In this document: positions 35,625-46,179 of the stretch, one piece after another
How the letters are laid out: each line of letters starts with the position of its first letter
Numbering within the stretch: position 1 is the first letter of the stretch
Source: Quercus robur
Lineage: Eukaryota > Streptophyta > Magnoliopsida > Fagales > Fagaceae
Direction of reading: 5' to 3'
Length of the DNA stretch: 64,000 bases
Assembly: GCF_932294415.1 (NCBI RefSeq)
Contig: NC_065536.1
Span: 13,609,974-13,673,973, forward strand
The notes under the pieces: model-generated
What the model was told of the DNA's origin: nothing
What the model saw: the letters and a program-made list of their open reading frames with translations, nothing else
Database searches by the model: none
Made by a program: the position numbers and the translations under genes

Positions 35625-36643
35625 GTGGTAAAGATGGGCATGATTCTTTTTGTTCCGATGTCTATGTGATGCAAGGTTATATAATTTTCTTTGATGCCAA
35701 ATTTAATTGCAATGGTGATTTTCTAAAAAAAAGTTCATCATATAAAACTTGTGCTGCATATCTTGGGGCTATCAATTAAGCGTTTTTTAGGAGCTTATTA
35801 ATAAATTGAATTCTTGGGTTTGTTTCATCAGGTTTAACTTGGAGAGAGCGGCAAACTTCAGGACATTTGTTGCCCCCTCGAGCTGGTCATGCAGCTGTTA
35901 ACTTTGGTGCCAAAGGAACAAAGTTGTATATATTTTGGGGATATACGAATCAATTCCTATACAACGATGTCTATGTACTTGATATTGGTAAGTAAGAAAT
36001 AAGCTGACAAGATTAGTTGTGTTAATATATATATATATAATTATTATGTTAGTGTATTTTTTATAATCCCAAATTTTTTTGCAACTGGTGCAGTTACCGG
36101 TGTATGGACAAAGGCGATCACGACAGGCAGTAGGCCTTCACATAGAGCTTTTATGACTGGTGACTCCTTGGATTTACAACGTTTTGTGTTCTACGGTGGT
36201 TTCAATGAGAGATCTGAAGTTTGTGATGACATGTACTACTTACACACAGGTATAACATTTTCTTTACATTTACACTCATCACTTAAAGCTTTTCGTTGGT
36301 AGAATAAATCTAGAATCTGTAGCTTTTAGATTTTTTTTTTTTTTTTTTTGGTTTGGAATATACCTACTCTAATTTGGCTTTTATACATACTGCTTATGTT
36401 GAGAGATTTAGAAGTCGTGACCTATACATCAGCTCGGAGGATTGGCAGAATGGACATGAATGGTTTGAAGGAGAACTGAGCCGCTGTGACATTTTGAATT
36501 TTGGATTTTTGGGAGAACTTTGGAAGGAGGAAAAAAACGTTGAAGAAACTCGTAATAGAGTTAAAGCAGCAATTGATAGGGTTAAAGATTCAATTAGTCG
36601 CATGAAATTATTGCGATTGTCTAGGAATCAATTTGTTTTTCAA

Positions 36644-37267
36644 TTGGAATGCACGGACGCGGCTCCAGAGGAGCCGCACCCGCGTCCGACTCGGCAGGAT
36701 GTGGCGACGCGGGAGGGACGCCGCTGACTGCGCGTCCGTGCCGCGTCGGGCCGTGTCCTGCCACGTGGATTCCCCGACTCGCGCCGACGCGGCTCAAATC
36801 GGGCCGTATCGGCCGAATATTGGTGTGTTTCGGCCGGAAAAAGGAAATCGGCCGGTGAGAAGAAAAAAAAAAAATTTTAACTGAAAATACCGGTGGATTT
36901 GATACGCCGTCTTCACCGGCTTAATCCCTTTCTTCTTCTTCTTCTTCTTCTTCTTCTTTTTTGCTTCTTTGTCTTCTTCTTCCTTTTTTTTCGCAGCGTT
37001 GCCGTTCTTCTACTCACTGTTTTGTTTCTTTTTTTCTTTTCTTTTTTGAAGAGCTCTGTTTCTTATTACTGTCCCAGGAGATAAAAAAGTGTGGCTCTCA
37101 CGCCTCTCTGACCAAACACGTGAGAGCCACAACTACACCCTTTTTTTTTTTCTTTTTTAAATCATTTATTTTATTTTTGAGTTAAGTCACATCTTTTTAT
37201 TTATTTATTATTTATGAGAAGGTTCATCTATTTTAATACCTCTACCAATAATTCAAGTGTCAAAAAC

Positions 37268-37308
<41 letters not shown>

Positions 37309-37474
37309 AAAAAGTATGCTTAGTAATATATTAAAAATATAAATAAAAATATTTTTAATAATTTTTTAATCGCCGAGTCCCGCCGCACCCGCACCCACCT
37401 TTTTCAAAAATTGCCGAGTCCCGCACCCGTATCCGCACCCGCACCTGAGTTCCGAAACGCACCCGTGCTTCATA
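36644..37474. mobile_element. Mutator-type element in kelch exon 5
   Basis: 831 bp with a 9-bp direct repeat GTTTTTCAA on both sides (36635-36643 and 37475-37483). The ends are TTGGAATGCACGG and, reversed, TATGAAGCACGGG, with further CGGGTGCGG / GACTCGGC motifs inside both ends. GC-rich ends, AT-rich middle with a TTA microsatellite (37270-37308). No transposase. Confidence 0.85.
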
Positions 37475-38044
37475 GTTTTTCAAAAGATATACTCTAGTAT
37501 CATAAAGAATCTCCAAAAACGCCAAAATCGTCTAGTATTAGAGAAAAGATTGCTTTCATCCGCTTTATGGGAAGTGAGATATGAAGTGGGCGTTGTTTTG
37601 GAGAAATTGAAACCATCCGAAAAGAGTGTGCTCTTTATTAATAGCCGTTCATCTTATGAGGCAGCAATAAGATTGCGGAACAAATATGAATGCAAAGCAA
37701 TATTTCATTTTTGCTGTAAAGAAGGGGAGGCGAAAATGATGGGGAAGTTGGCTGAGTCAGCTCACCGAAATAGATATCCATATACTGTGAGCGGCGATAT
37801 GGGTGTGATGTCTAATGGAAAATTCTCTGCAGCATATCCGTGGGGATGCAAGTTGAGAGCAGATGAGAGAAAGATGAAAAGGATTTTTGAAGAGAGGGCA
37901 AAAGATGAGAGACCTAACAGGAATGCAAATGAGGGGAGTGGGAGAAACAAAAATGTAAAAGAAGAGGAAGAGAGAAAGGAGGGGCCATCAAGCTCCCACT
38001 ACTCGTATAATAACCATTAACAGGTAGTGCCAGTGCCTTCTTCC

Positions 38045-38170
38045 TTTGCTTATTTATTTAAATATGCTATGATGTTAGGGAAGCTTTTAGTAAGACCTGT
38101 GAAGTTTAATTTCATCTCTTATTCATGTAAATATGCTATGCTGTTAGGGAAGCTTTTAGTAAAACCTGTT
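38045..38170. repeat. Short tandem duplication
   Basis: The motif AAATATGCTATGATGTTAGG with GAAGCTTTTAGTAAGACCTG appears at about 38060-38102 and again, nearly unchanged, at about 38127-38170. Confidence 0.7.
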
Positions 38171-38228
38171 TTGACTATACAATTAGGTTAATATGGGTTT
38201 GGTTTTGGCGTTTGTATATTCATTCAGG

Positions 38229-38422
38229 TACAGGAGCCTGCTGGAAATGCAGTGAGGGACAACAACAAGAATCGAGGAGTGAACTTGCTAGGAATTGGCA
38301 AACTTTTGGGGTCTGTGACTATTGCCAGGGGAGGATTGTTTCCCCATAACCACCAGACCCTTATGCCTATAAGGTTGGCAAAGGGAAGGGCTGACATTGG
38401 ATTTACTTCTCAGGAGTTGTAA
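38229..38422 (+). pseudogene. Histone H2A.X-like second exon, detached and degraded
   Basis: The open stretch after CATTCAG reads VQEPAGNAVRDNNKNRG, then KLLGSVTIARGG, then NHQTLMP and ends DIGFTSQEL before TAA. Plant H2A proteins have AGNAARDNKK, KLLGSVTIA.GG and P.IH..LLPKK in this order, and H2A.X ends in SQEF. Plant H2A genes of this type have an intron just before the VLELAGNAARDNKK segment, so the match starts where an exon 2 would. About ten residues (the RHIQLAVRNDEE part) are lost, and key residues are changed. No first exon is present upstream. It follows the kelch pseudogene by about 200 bases. Confidence 0.8.
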
Positions 38423-39354
38423 TTCTAGTGCTTTCGTATAGATTGGGGCTGTTTACCAGTTTGTAACAATTTTAGTGTTTTTCTGTGCTGTACTTGTTTC
38501 AACTGAATTTTCTTGTTGAGGTTCTGTTAATGAAATGAATCTTCTTGCTTTTGCACGTCTAATGGGCCTTCTTTTGATATCTTGTTTTAATCAAATTAAA
38601 TTGAAAATTTAGCACAAAAAAAAAATCAAATTAAATTGAAAGGGTGATAGATTGTATGGTGTTGCTAGTATCTACAGGACAGAATGGTAATTTGATACTT
38701 CTGTGAAGATGGCTCTGGTGGAATTCGGCGTTCTCTGCAATGCATTTACATCTTTCATTAGATGCTCATTGTGTTATTGCACTTTTGATATTGATACGGC
38801 CTCTGGGTTTTTCAGTTAAGTAAAAGAGCTGGTATGTGTTATTGCACTTTTAATACAAATAATTTGTACCACTTTTTGTGTTCTATTTAATGTTCCGCTA
38901 ACTATGGTTGTAAATGTCTTTTTTTCTTTTATTTTCTTTTTTTTTTATAAGGAAAGTGAAAAGAATACATGATAAGTTGTAATTAGTGGAATGTAAACTA
39001 TAATATTTCTAATATTTATAATAATAAGGATAATGATAAAATGATAATTATTATTATTAATTAATTAATTTATTTATTTATTTATTTTTATTGACATTCA
39101 TTTTTAGAGGTTGACTCTTGACTATTCTGAAAACCCAACAATTTTACACCTCACTAATATATTTAATCATTTATTTAAAAATTTTTAAATAACAAGATAC
39201 AAAAAGTCTGAAATAACCCAAAAACTATTTTCTTCACCTAAACTAAACTATAGTAGTACTAGCCTTGTCACACACTCTTTACGCTTGAGACTTTTTTTTT
39301 TTCTTTTTTTTTTCCTAGTGTCATAATTTTCTTTTTTTTATTTGAATAAGTTTG
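38423..39354. other. Former 3' flank of the H2A-like exon, then AT-rich sequence
   Basis: No gene seen. The first 150 bases could be the old 3' untranslated region. ATT/TTTA simple repeats lie near 39045-39090. Confidence 0.5.
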
Positions 39355-39544
39355 TTTTGAAAATATAGATTAATAGGAAAGTGTCCTATTTGTAGGCATT
39401 TTAAGTGGAGTTAGAGATATATTTTTACCAGGTTGTCCTTAAGTTTTTTTTTTTTTTTTTTGGTTAAACCTAAAATCTAAGGGTGTTTCTGAACTACATA
39501 AAAGTCCAGTCGAAAGAGGGGAATCCTTTTATAAATAGTATAGA
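39355..39544 (-). mobile_element. Helitron-like 5' end (minus strand)
   Basis: Read on the minus strand from 39544 it starts A|TCTATACTATTTATAAAAG and goes on to CTTGGTAAAAAT-like and CTCCACTTAAAATGCC motifs shared with 4671-5110 and, more loosely, with 53689, 54701 and 58952. Helitrons begin TC and insert between A and T. The body would run to lower coordinates, towards 29063. Confidence 0.55.
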
Positions 39545-39775
39545 TATATTTTCCTAATTTACATTAATTATTATTTTTTATTTGATAGTTGGTGAGTGCC
39601 GACTAAAATACAAGTTACTTAGATAATTAAAATTTTAATAATATAAAAGGTAATTACACTCCCCTGCTTTGAGTTTTGAGGAAATGACACTCTACCACAA
39701 ATTTGGACGAAAAAACACTTTATCCCCTTAACATCCAATTGACCAAACTTTGTTAAATTAATATTAAATTTTGCT

Positions 39776-40076
39776 CTGAATTTATTGATTTTTTTTTACT
39801 AACAATGATTAAATATTTTTTTAAGAGATTCTTATAAACAAAAGGGGAGTCCTAATTTCTCTCTCACAAAAAAGAAGAAAAAAAAAAGAGTGGAGTCTTA
39901 ATTTCTTCAAATAATAAATAAATAAAGTGGGGTATTGTTCTTTTCTCTTTTGATTTATTCATTCCATGCAAAGTCCAAAAAGGCTCAGATTGACAAGACA
40001 TCTAATTCACTATTTAAATGTCTAGAAGTCTGAAGAGCGTACTCTCTCTCTCTCACCCCTCCTTCAACCCTTTGCT
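39776..40076 (+). repeat. F-box promoter region, first copy
   Basis: It matches 40260-40560: ATTGATTTTTTTTTACTAAC, AGATTCTTATAAACAAAAGG, TTCACTATTTAAATGTCTAG and a CT-rich tract in order. Nothing coding follows it before the second copy, so it is a duplicated upstream segment. Confidence 0.75.
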
Positions 40077-40259
40077 AAGGGTATGCTTCCAAAATTATCT
40101 TATTTCATAACTAAAACTTATTATTTGAAATTTTTAATTAAAGTGTATTTCAAAATATTAATTACAAATTTTGCTTCTTCTTTTTTTACGAATTATGAAG
40201 AGATTTTTTGTTGCAAGTGTATTTTGGTACTTGATAAATTTTGTATTTTATTCTGAATT

Positions 40260-40560
40260 TATTGATTTTTTTTTACTAACAATGATTAAATATTTTGTTT
40301 AAAGAGATTCTTATAAACAAAAGGGGAGTCTTAATTTCTCTCTCTCAAAAAAAAAAAAAAAAAAAAAAAAGAGGGGTTATTGTTCTTTTCTCTTCTGATT
40401 TATTCATTCTGTGCACCGACATAAGTCCGAAAAGGCTTAGACTGACAAGACCTAATTCACTATTTAAATGTCTAGAAGTCTAAACAGCGTACACACACAC
40501 ACTCTCTCTCTCTCTCTCCTCGTTCAGCCCAAGTATTCTCTCTCTTTCGTCGGGGACCAA
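40260..40560 (+). promoter_or_regulatory. F-box promoter region, second copy (above the broken gene)
   Basis: Copy of 39776-40076. It continues without a break into the leader of the truncated F-box gene (start 40856). The ACTATTTAAATG stretch could serve as a TATA-like site, followed by a CT-rich leader. A third copy lies at 44760-44911. Confidence 0.55.
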
Positions 40561-40855
40561 TTTCGGTTTTCTGTTTCTATTGCCGTCCTTCATCATCTGT
40601 ATGTATAATGTTGTTGTTTTGATACATCTTCTAGCTCGTGCATGATAAATCCAATGTATTAGATTAAAAAGGTTTGTCACACTTATAATATCTGATTCTC
40701 GGAGATAAAAGAGGAAAAGGGTTTTTTTTTTTTAAAAAAAATTTCAGATTGTTTCAATTTTTTATTTGAATTTGTGCTCAAAATTTTGGTTTTTGCCTGT
40801 TTGCCTTGTAGAGTGTAATATTTTGAAGCTAAAGTGAAAAGAAAATTCCAACACC

Positions 40856-41545
40856 ATGGCGGGGTTCTCAAGTAAGAGAAGGAAAATAAGGCAGCCTGAT
40901 TCAGAGTTTCCTCTGCTCAAGGTGACACCTTCACATTTTGTTTCTAATTTCTATGCATTTAATCTATAATACTATTGCTACTTCAAAATATTATCTTCAA
41001 TGGTTGCACAATTTTTATTTTTATGTGCTTGTTGCTAACATGTGTCAAATTGTCTTTTCTTCAATTTTTTTTAGTGTCACAAGACTCAAAATGACCTGGA
41101 GGATTGGATTGGTATTGGTAAATTGCCACATGAAATACTTGTTTCCATTTTGTCTCTCTTACCTATGAAACAAGCAATTAGAACTAGTGTCGTCGCCCGT
41201 AGATGGCAGTATTTGTGGACTTCCATTACTCATTTAGAGTTTGATGATCTCAGCGTAAACTATCTATTGTTTTGTCAACCTCGATCGCCCTCTCCCACTC
41301 CCTTTGATATGTGTGCACCCTTAGAACCTACATACCCACCATTTCTTGTTAAAAGGAGGAGATTTGTTGATTAGGTCAATCAAGTATTGAATTTACATAA
41401 GGGTTCACATGTAGATGAATTCAGCCTTGAGTTTTCCGTGTATGGTCATTATTTTAAAAGTGATATTGATAGCTAGATAAACTTCACTTTTCAAAAGAGA
41501 GTTAAAAGGCTTCATTTGATATTCACATGCACATAGGCTTTTATG
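40856..41545 (+). pseudogene. Truncated F-box/FBD gene copy with three nonsense changes
   Basis: Exon 1 (40856-40921, 22 codons) equals that of the intact gene at 46482. Exon 2 starts at 41075 with the F-box motif LPHEILVSILSLLPMKQAIR. Three in-frame TAG codons (41372, 41474, 41534) each replace a TGG of the intact gene. Other differences are also often G to A (for example CGG to CAG in the F-box). Similarity stops at about 41540 in the middle of the exon, and the LRR and FBD parts are absent. The splice sites of intron 1 are intact, so a transcript could still be made. Confidence 0.92.
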
Positions 41546-42005
41546 GTTTTTCATGTATTTTTTAAAAACTAATTTTCGTACATGAACCACCAAACTCTCT
41601 TTAACCGTTTTTTACAAGATAAAAAAGTTTGCACTAATTGAAATTATTCTTTTGAATGTAACCCATCTTTCTCTTATATTTCTCTATTATTTAGTTATAT
41701 ATATTTTGTTTTATTTCAATAATTTTTAAGCAGTAAATCATTTGTTCTTTAATATTTTTTGGTCTTTCAGAAGTTATAATATCTGAATTTTTAAGTTATT
41801 TTTTTGTAGTATCTGAAATTGTCTGACAAATTTTTTGTAAGCCATTGCACGTTCAAGCAATGGCTTCTTCATCAAATTGTAACACAAATTGTAGTCATAC
41901 AAGAGCAAATCATACAATGATGTAGTTTCTTAAATTTTTTATAAAATTATTTTAGTTTACCTCGCAAATAGGTAGGTTTCCATGCATAGCACGGGTTAGC
42001 GACTA
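41546..42005. other. AT-rich sequence below the F-box pseudogene
   Basis: No gene. It ends in the Helitron-like terminus at 42006. Confidence 0.5.
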
Positions 42006-42006
42006 G
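41965..42006 (+). mobile_element. Helitron-like 3' end (plus strand)
   Basis: The sequence CATGCATAGCACGGGTTAGC then GACTAG, followed by T, closely follows the common plant Helitron end (CACGGGTTAG...CTAG|T). The body would lie to the left and could include the F-box pseudogene. No matching plus-strand 5' end was found. Confidence 0.6.
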
Positions 42007-42730
42007 TAAAATCTAATTCCTTTTGTAATGTAAAGAACAACTTATACATAATGCGTACAACCTACCAAATATTCATTAAAATTCATAATATTTTTTTAAC
42101 ACTCATTAAAAAAAAAAAAAAAAAACACTTATCTATCTCAATATTAAAAACTTTTCAACATTGTCTTCGACATTTTACTTTGAAAAAAAAAACCAGTAAA
42201 CATTACTTTAGGGAAACTAAATCACTAGCTTTATTTAATATTTATTAATAGCCTTTTATTTGTAATTAATTTTTTTATAAACTTTATTTTTAATTAATCA
42301 CTTCTTCCAAATCCAACAGCTTTACTTTTACAAGACCCAAATCAAGCATAAATGCCTTTGGTATATAAATCTAAACAAGTGAGAATCAATACTTGTCCAT
42401 GTGTTTGCTTCTTATGTTCTTTCTTTGTTTCACTTTCTTTTTTGTTGGGAAGGAATTTTTGGCATAGTGGCATAATGATCCTATATATAGAAGAAGTAAT
42501 AGATGAACTTCACATAAACTTAGCTTTAAAAAAAATTGAAATTTAGGCTAATTTGGAAGCTTTTCTAGGTGTGTTTTGAAGCTAAAATTGAATTATTCTT
42601 TATGTAAGTATAGATAGTTGCTTTTGCAAATTTGTTTATATAGATGTGTTTTTTTTTAATAGTATGTAGATTTGCTTGCTTAAAATTTGTCATATAGATG
42701 TTGAATGTAGTAAACTTTTGGGCTTATTTT
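42007..42730. other. AT-rich intergenic sequence
   Basis: No gene seen. The end holds the left target duplication of the LINE (42716-42730). Confidence 0.6.
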
Positions 42731-43908
42731 TTTTATTTTTTTTTTGAGGGGAAACATCGAAATTTTTATTAAAAAACGCCTCTTAAATCGGCTTGAACTA
42801 CAGAATAAAGATGTGGTGGAACATCCTCCATCCACACTAGAAAATCTGGTATGCCAATGGCATGTCTAGCCAGACCATGAGCTAAAGAATTACCTTCTCT
42901 AAATGTATGAGAATAAAGTAATTTAACAAATTGTGAGCGATAAACTTTTCACCTCATCTATGAATAAACCAAATGGAGCTAAAGGGGCCGAATCTTCCGT
43001 TTGAGCCTCAAAAACTTCCAGTGAGTCTCCTTCTAAGATAGCTTGTTGTACTCCTATGTCTGATGCCAAAGAAAGGGCTGTAACAGCCGCCATCGCCTCA
43101 ACCTCTCTGCTGCTATAGGCTTGATGCAACAGTTTCGAGCATGAAGCTATCACTTCACCATCTCCATCTCTTATCACCACACCTATCCCTGATTTATTTT
43201 CTTTCGGAAAGATCGCGCCGTCGTAATTTATTTTCAAAAACTCACTCCTCAAAGGCTTCCACCTGCTTCTTGTCCGTCGTGTTTCCTGTTGTACCTGGGG
43301 TGCACGAACTACATTCCTCCTTTGGAATTCCAGTAGCCACGTCCTGGCGGTATGGGCAAGTTGGTGAAGACTTTCAGCTGGTATATTAAGTCTTACTCTA
43401 TTCCGCTGGTTCCAGATCATCCATACCGTTGCTGCAAATAATTCAACATCTTTTTTCTGCATAATCAACCACGACCATAGCTCTTTGAAGTCCAGGAATT
43501 GCACTGAACTTCTGAAACCCCATAACTCCGCATTGTCCCACACCGGATCCAGTTCAGGACACTGCCACATAGCATGTAAAGAATTTTCTGTCGAGTTGCA
43601 GCAGCGCTCACAATCTGAAACGTCAATGACTTTGCGACGGACTAAGGCTTGCTTTGTTGGCAGAGCTTCACGGCAGGCCCTCCACAGCATGGTCTTCACC
43701 TTTTGTGGTGTATGCATAGACCAAATGCTCTTCCAAATATGCTTATCCCTGTTTTGATGATCCTGTGCGACATCACCCAGAGTAGCTGCCTCCTCCTTTA
43801 GAAATCTGTAGCTGGATTTACAACTGTAGACACCATTGCTTGAATGGGGCCAAAACAGAGTATCCTCGGCTGAAGCTTGGCCTAAAGGAATTTTTTAGTT
43901 GTTAATTT
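42731..43908 (-). mobile_element. 5'-truncated LINE (L1-type), 3' part of ORF2
   Basis: The frame open on the minus strand from about 43890 encodes a reverse-transcriptase zinc-binding region (HIWKSIWSMHTPQKVKTMLW ... CERCCNSTENSLHAMWQCPE) and an RNase H-like domain (INYDGAIF ... GVVIRDGDGEVIAS ... EVEAMAAVTAL ... EGDS). The frame breaks near 42930 (stop at 42923) and continues in another frame (TFREGNSLAHGLARHAIG). An A-rich tail at its 3' end (T-rich at 42727-42745 on the plus strand) and a direct repeat TTTTGGGCTTATTT on both sides (42716-42729 and 43909-43922) show target-primed insertion. The reverse-transcriptase core and the 5' end are missing, so it cannot move by itself. Confidence 0.92.
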
Positions 43909-43922
43909 TTTTGGGCTTATTT

Positions 43923-44759
43923 AGTTGTTAATTTTTACTTGACTTAACAATATATTTTTATAAGATATATTATTGAATCAAAATCTTATTAAATATCTAT
44001 CATAGGTTTATCATATGCAAAATTTCACAACATTTAGTTGTCAATGCCTTCTTCTATTAAATTTAAGGTTTTTTTTTTTTAGTCACAAGAAATGGGAGAT
44101 CAATTAAAGACATAGTTGAAACTTTTGTGAAAGCATAATGTCTTTCTTGTTTTTTCTTAGCTTTATTATTATCATTATTATTATTATGATTATTATTATT
44201 ATTGTTATACATGGAGAGTGAAGACCTTCAAATTAAGAGGTTCTTACATTTAGATATTTGAAACGAGGACCCTAATAAAATATAACTCATTTTATAATGT
44301 AAATAATAACTTATACATTGTGCCTATCAAATATTCAAATTTTCTTCTAATAACAGCCTTAGTTGAAATTTCATAATATTTTCAAATACTCATTTAAAAA
44401 ACCCTTATCTATTTCAGTATTTATAAATTTTCAAATGTCTTCCAGATTTTACATCGAAAAAAAAAAAAAAAACAGTTAACATTAATTTAAGGAAACTAAA
44501 TAAGTAGTTCTATTTAGTTTATCAAAAAAAAAAAAAAAAATCAGTAATTTTATTTAATATTTATTTAACTTATAAAATACACCACCACCGGTCCTACCCC
44601 AATTTTGAAAAACCAGCGATTCACTCATACTTGAATGCAGCGATCCAAAATAAGCCCACCCACCTTCTCAGGCCCAAATTCACCCTACTAATTCTAAACG
44701 ACCTGGAAACTCAAAATAGAGATAAGTGTTCTAGATCCTTCCAAACAAGTCCAAACTCA
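43923..44759. other. AT-rich intergenic sequence
   Basis: No gene. ATT microsatellite near 44163-44200; A-runs near 44460 and 44527. Confidence 0.6.
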
Positions 44760-44911
44760 TCAGTGCACCGGCATAAGTCCGAAAAGGCTCAAACCGACGA
44801 GACCTAATTCACTATTTAAACGTCTAGAAGTCTAAACAACATACACTCTCTCTCTCCTCGTTTAGCCCAGGTATTCTCTCTCTATCTCTCTCTTTCGTCG
44901 GGGACCCAATT
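44760..44911 (+). promoter_or_regulatory. F-box promoter region, third copy, cut off by a hAT element
   Basis: It matches 40410-40550 (GTGCACCGGCATAAGTCCGA-like, TTCACTATTTAAACGTCTAG, CT-rich leader, CTTTCGTCGGGGACC). The match resumes at 46180 after the hAT element. In the parent arrangement it lay about 300 bases above the start codon. Confidence 0.75.
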
Positions 44912-46179
44912 AGGGGCGACCCTAGACATTTTAGGGTCTAAGGCGAGAACTAAAAATGGGGCATTTTTTATACTTATATATTAATTAAATTAATTTTTAT
45001 TTAATATTTTTATATAATATTTTTCATCATTATTTTCATTTTCTTCTAAATTATTTTGGTGAATTTCTTGCTCATTTGTGATATTTTCATCTAAATTTTG
45101 TGTTATATTTTGTTTATTACTAATAACAAATTTATTCATTGATCCTTTTTGAGACTCAATTAATTTTTCTACTTTTTTTTTTCTTTTTTTAAGTTTTTTA
45201 TATCCAGATGCATATTTTCTAGTAGACATTTGTAATCAAAAAATATATTTATAAAGACCAAAAAAAAAAAAAAAATAACTTTCAAGTGTAGAGAAAATGA
45301 GAAATAGAACCTGATTTATATAAAAAGTATTGTTGTAGTTTCACTGAACAATAACAAGTTTTTAGCAATCTCAACCTGCATAAATTAAAAAAAAAAAAAA
45401 AAAAATTAAGTACAAGCATAACAAAAATTTAAGCACAGCCATAACACTGACACAAGACTTATTAATATGACCCACCAAAAAAAAAAAAAAACAAAACAAA
45501 ACAAAACAAATCCTATTTATAACAAAAAAAAAAAAAAAAATGCAGGCTTTAAAAAAAAAAAAAAAAACTTAAAGGCCCAAACTTAACGCCCAGTCCAGGG
45601 AGGGTCCAGGCAGCCATAATGATAAACTGATAAGTGATAAACAAAGTTACAAAACCAGCCAGGGACAGGGAGGGCCCAAATAAACAAAGTTATCTTAAGT
45701 TCTTAACAAATAAAATGGCCCAAATATTTATTATAATTTTATTTATACCTGATTCCTGAACCTCAGAACCTGATACGGTGAGGTGAGCAGTTGAGACTTG
45801 AGAGAGGCGGAGGGCAGAGAATCAGAGAGAGGCTGAGATGAGAACAGACTGAACAGTGGAGACTGGACACTAGAGAGAGGCGGAGAGCAGAGACTAGAGA
45901 GAAAGGTAAAATTTTTAGGGTTTTGAGTTGTGATTGTTTTGTGGTTAATCTCTTAGACCGGATTTGTAGTTTATCTGGTTGTTTTTTGGTCAATGATTTT
46001 GTTTAGAACCAATGTTTAATAGGATTTACCAAAATTTTTGTTTTTTTGGTTAAAAGGATGTGCCAGATTATTTTTGTAATTCTTTTGAAACTAAATCCTC
46101 TACTACCCGGTTCTTTTCTAAAATTTTGGGGCCCCTTTCCACTTGGGGGCCTTAGGCAATTGCCTAACTCGCCTAAGGG
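44912..46179 (-). mobile_element. hAT element in the F-box 5' region
   Basis: The 8-bp direct repeat ACCCAATT flanks it (44904-44911 and 46180-46187), the length expected for hAT. The uninterrupted sequence is seen in the other F-box copy (near 40550-40565). The left end is AGGGGCGACC; the reversed right end is CCCTTAGGCG, a weak inverted repeat. It carries only the start of a transposase (44990-45229, minus). 1268 bp. Confidence 0.85.
44990..45229 (-). pseudogene. N-terminal remnant of a hAT (TTF-zinc-finger type) transposase
   Basis: 79 codons starting MSTRKYASGYKKLKKRKKKV and continuing EKLIESQKGSMNKFVI. This is the usual opening of plant hAT transposases of the TTF/ZMYM1-like group, a basic start followed by an SQKG..DKF-like segment. 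The zinc finger, catalytic and dimerisation parts are gone. Confidence 0.75.

Larger units (their letters stand above)
33450..38020 (+). pseudogene. Kelch-repeat protein gene broken by three transposons
   Basis: Five exons can be read. Exon 1: 33450-33588 plus 34912-34940. Exon 2: 35022-35125 plus 35630-35675. Exon 3: 35832-35987. Exon 4: 36094-36249. Exon 5: 36351-36643 plus 37484-38020. With inserts and one copy of each target duplication left out, every exon has the same phase pattern (2 bases, whole codons, 1 base). Kelch blades are clear: GHSATLYRKSLYIFGG, SPRNSH...RMIVVGGKDG...DVYVM, PPRAGHAAVNFG...LYIFWG...LYNDVYVLD, SRPSHRAFMTG...FVFYGG. Exon 5 gives 275 residues that I do not recognise: a charged, probably coiled region, then a basic/acidic tail. 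Two acceptors look lost: AA at 35020-35021 and TG at 36349-36350. No first exon with a start codon was found. Kelch blades usually bind protein partners. The interruptions make a normal product unlikely. Confidence 0.85.

Noticed and set aside
36633..37185. Arg/Ala-rich and Phe/Leu-rich frames
   Set aside because: Inside the 831-bp Mutator-type element; GC-rich ends and poly-T tracts generate them.
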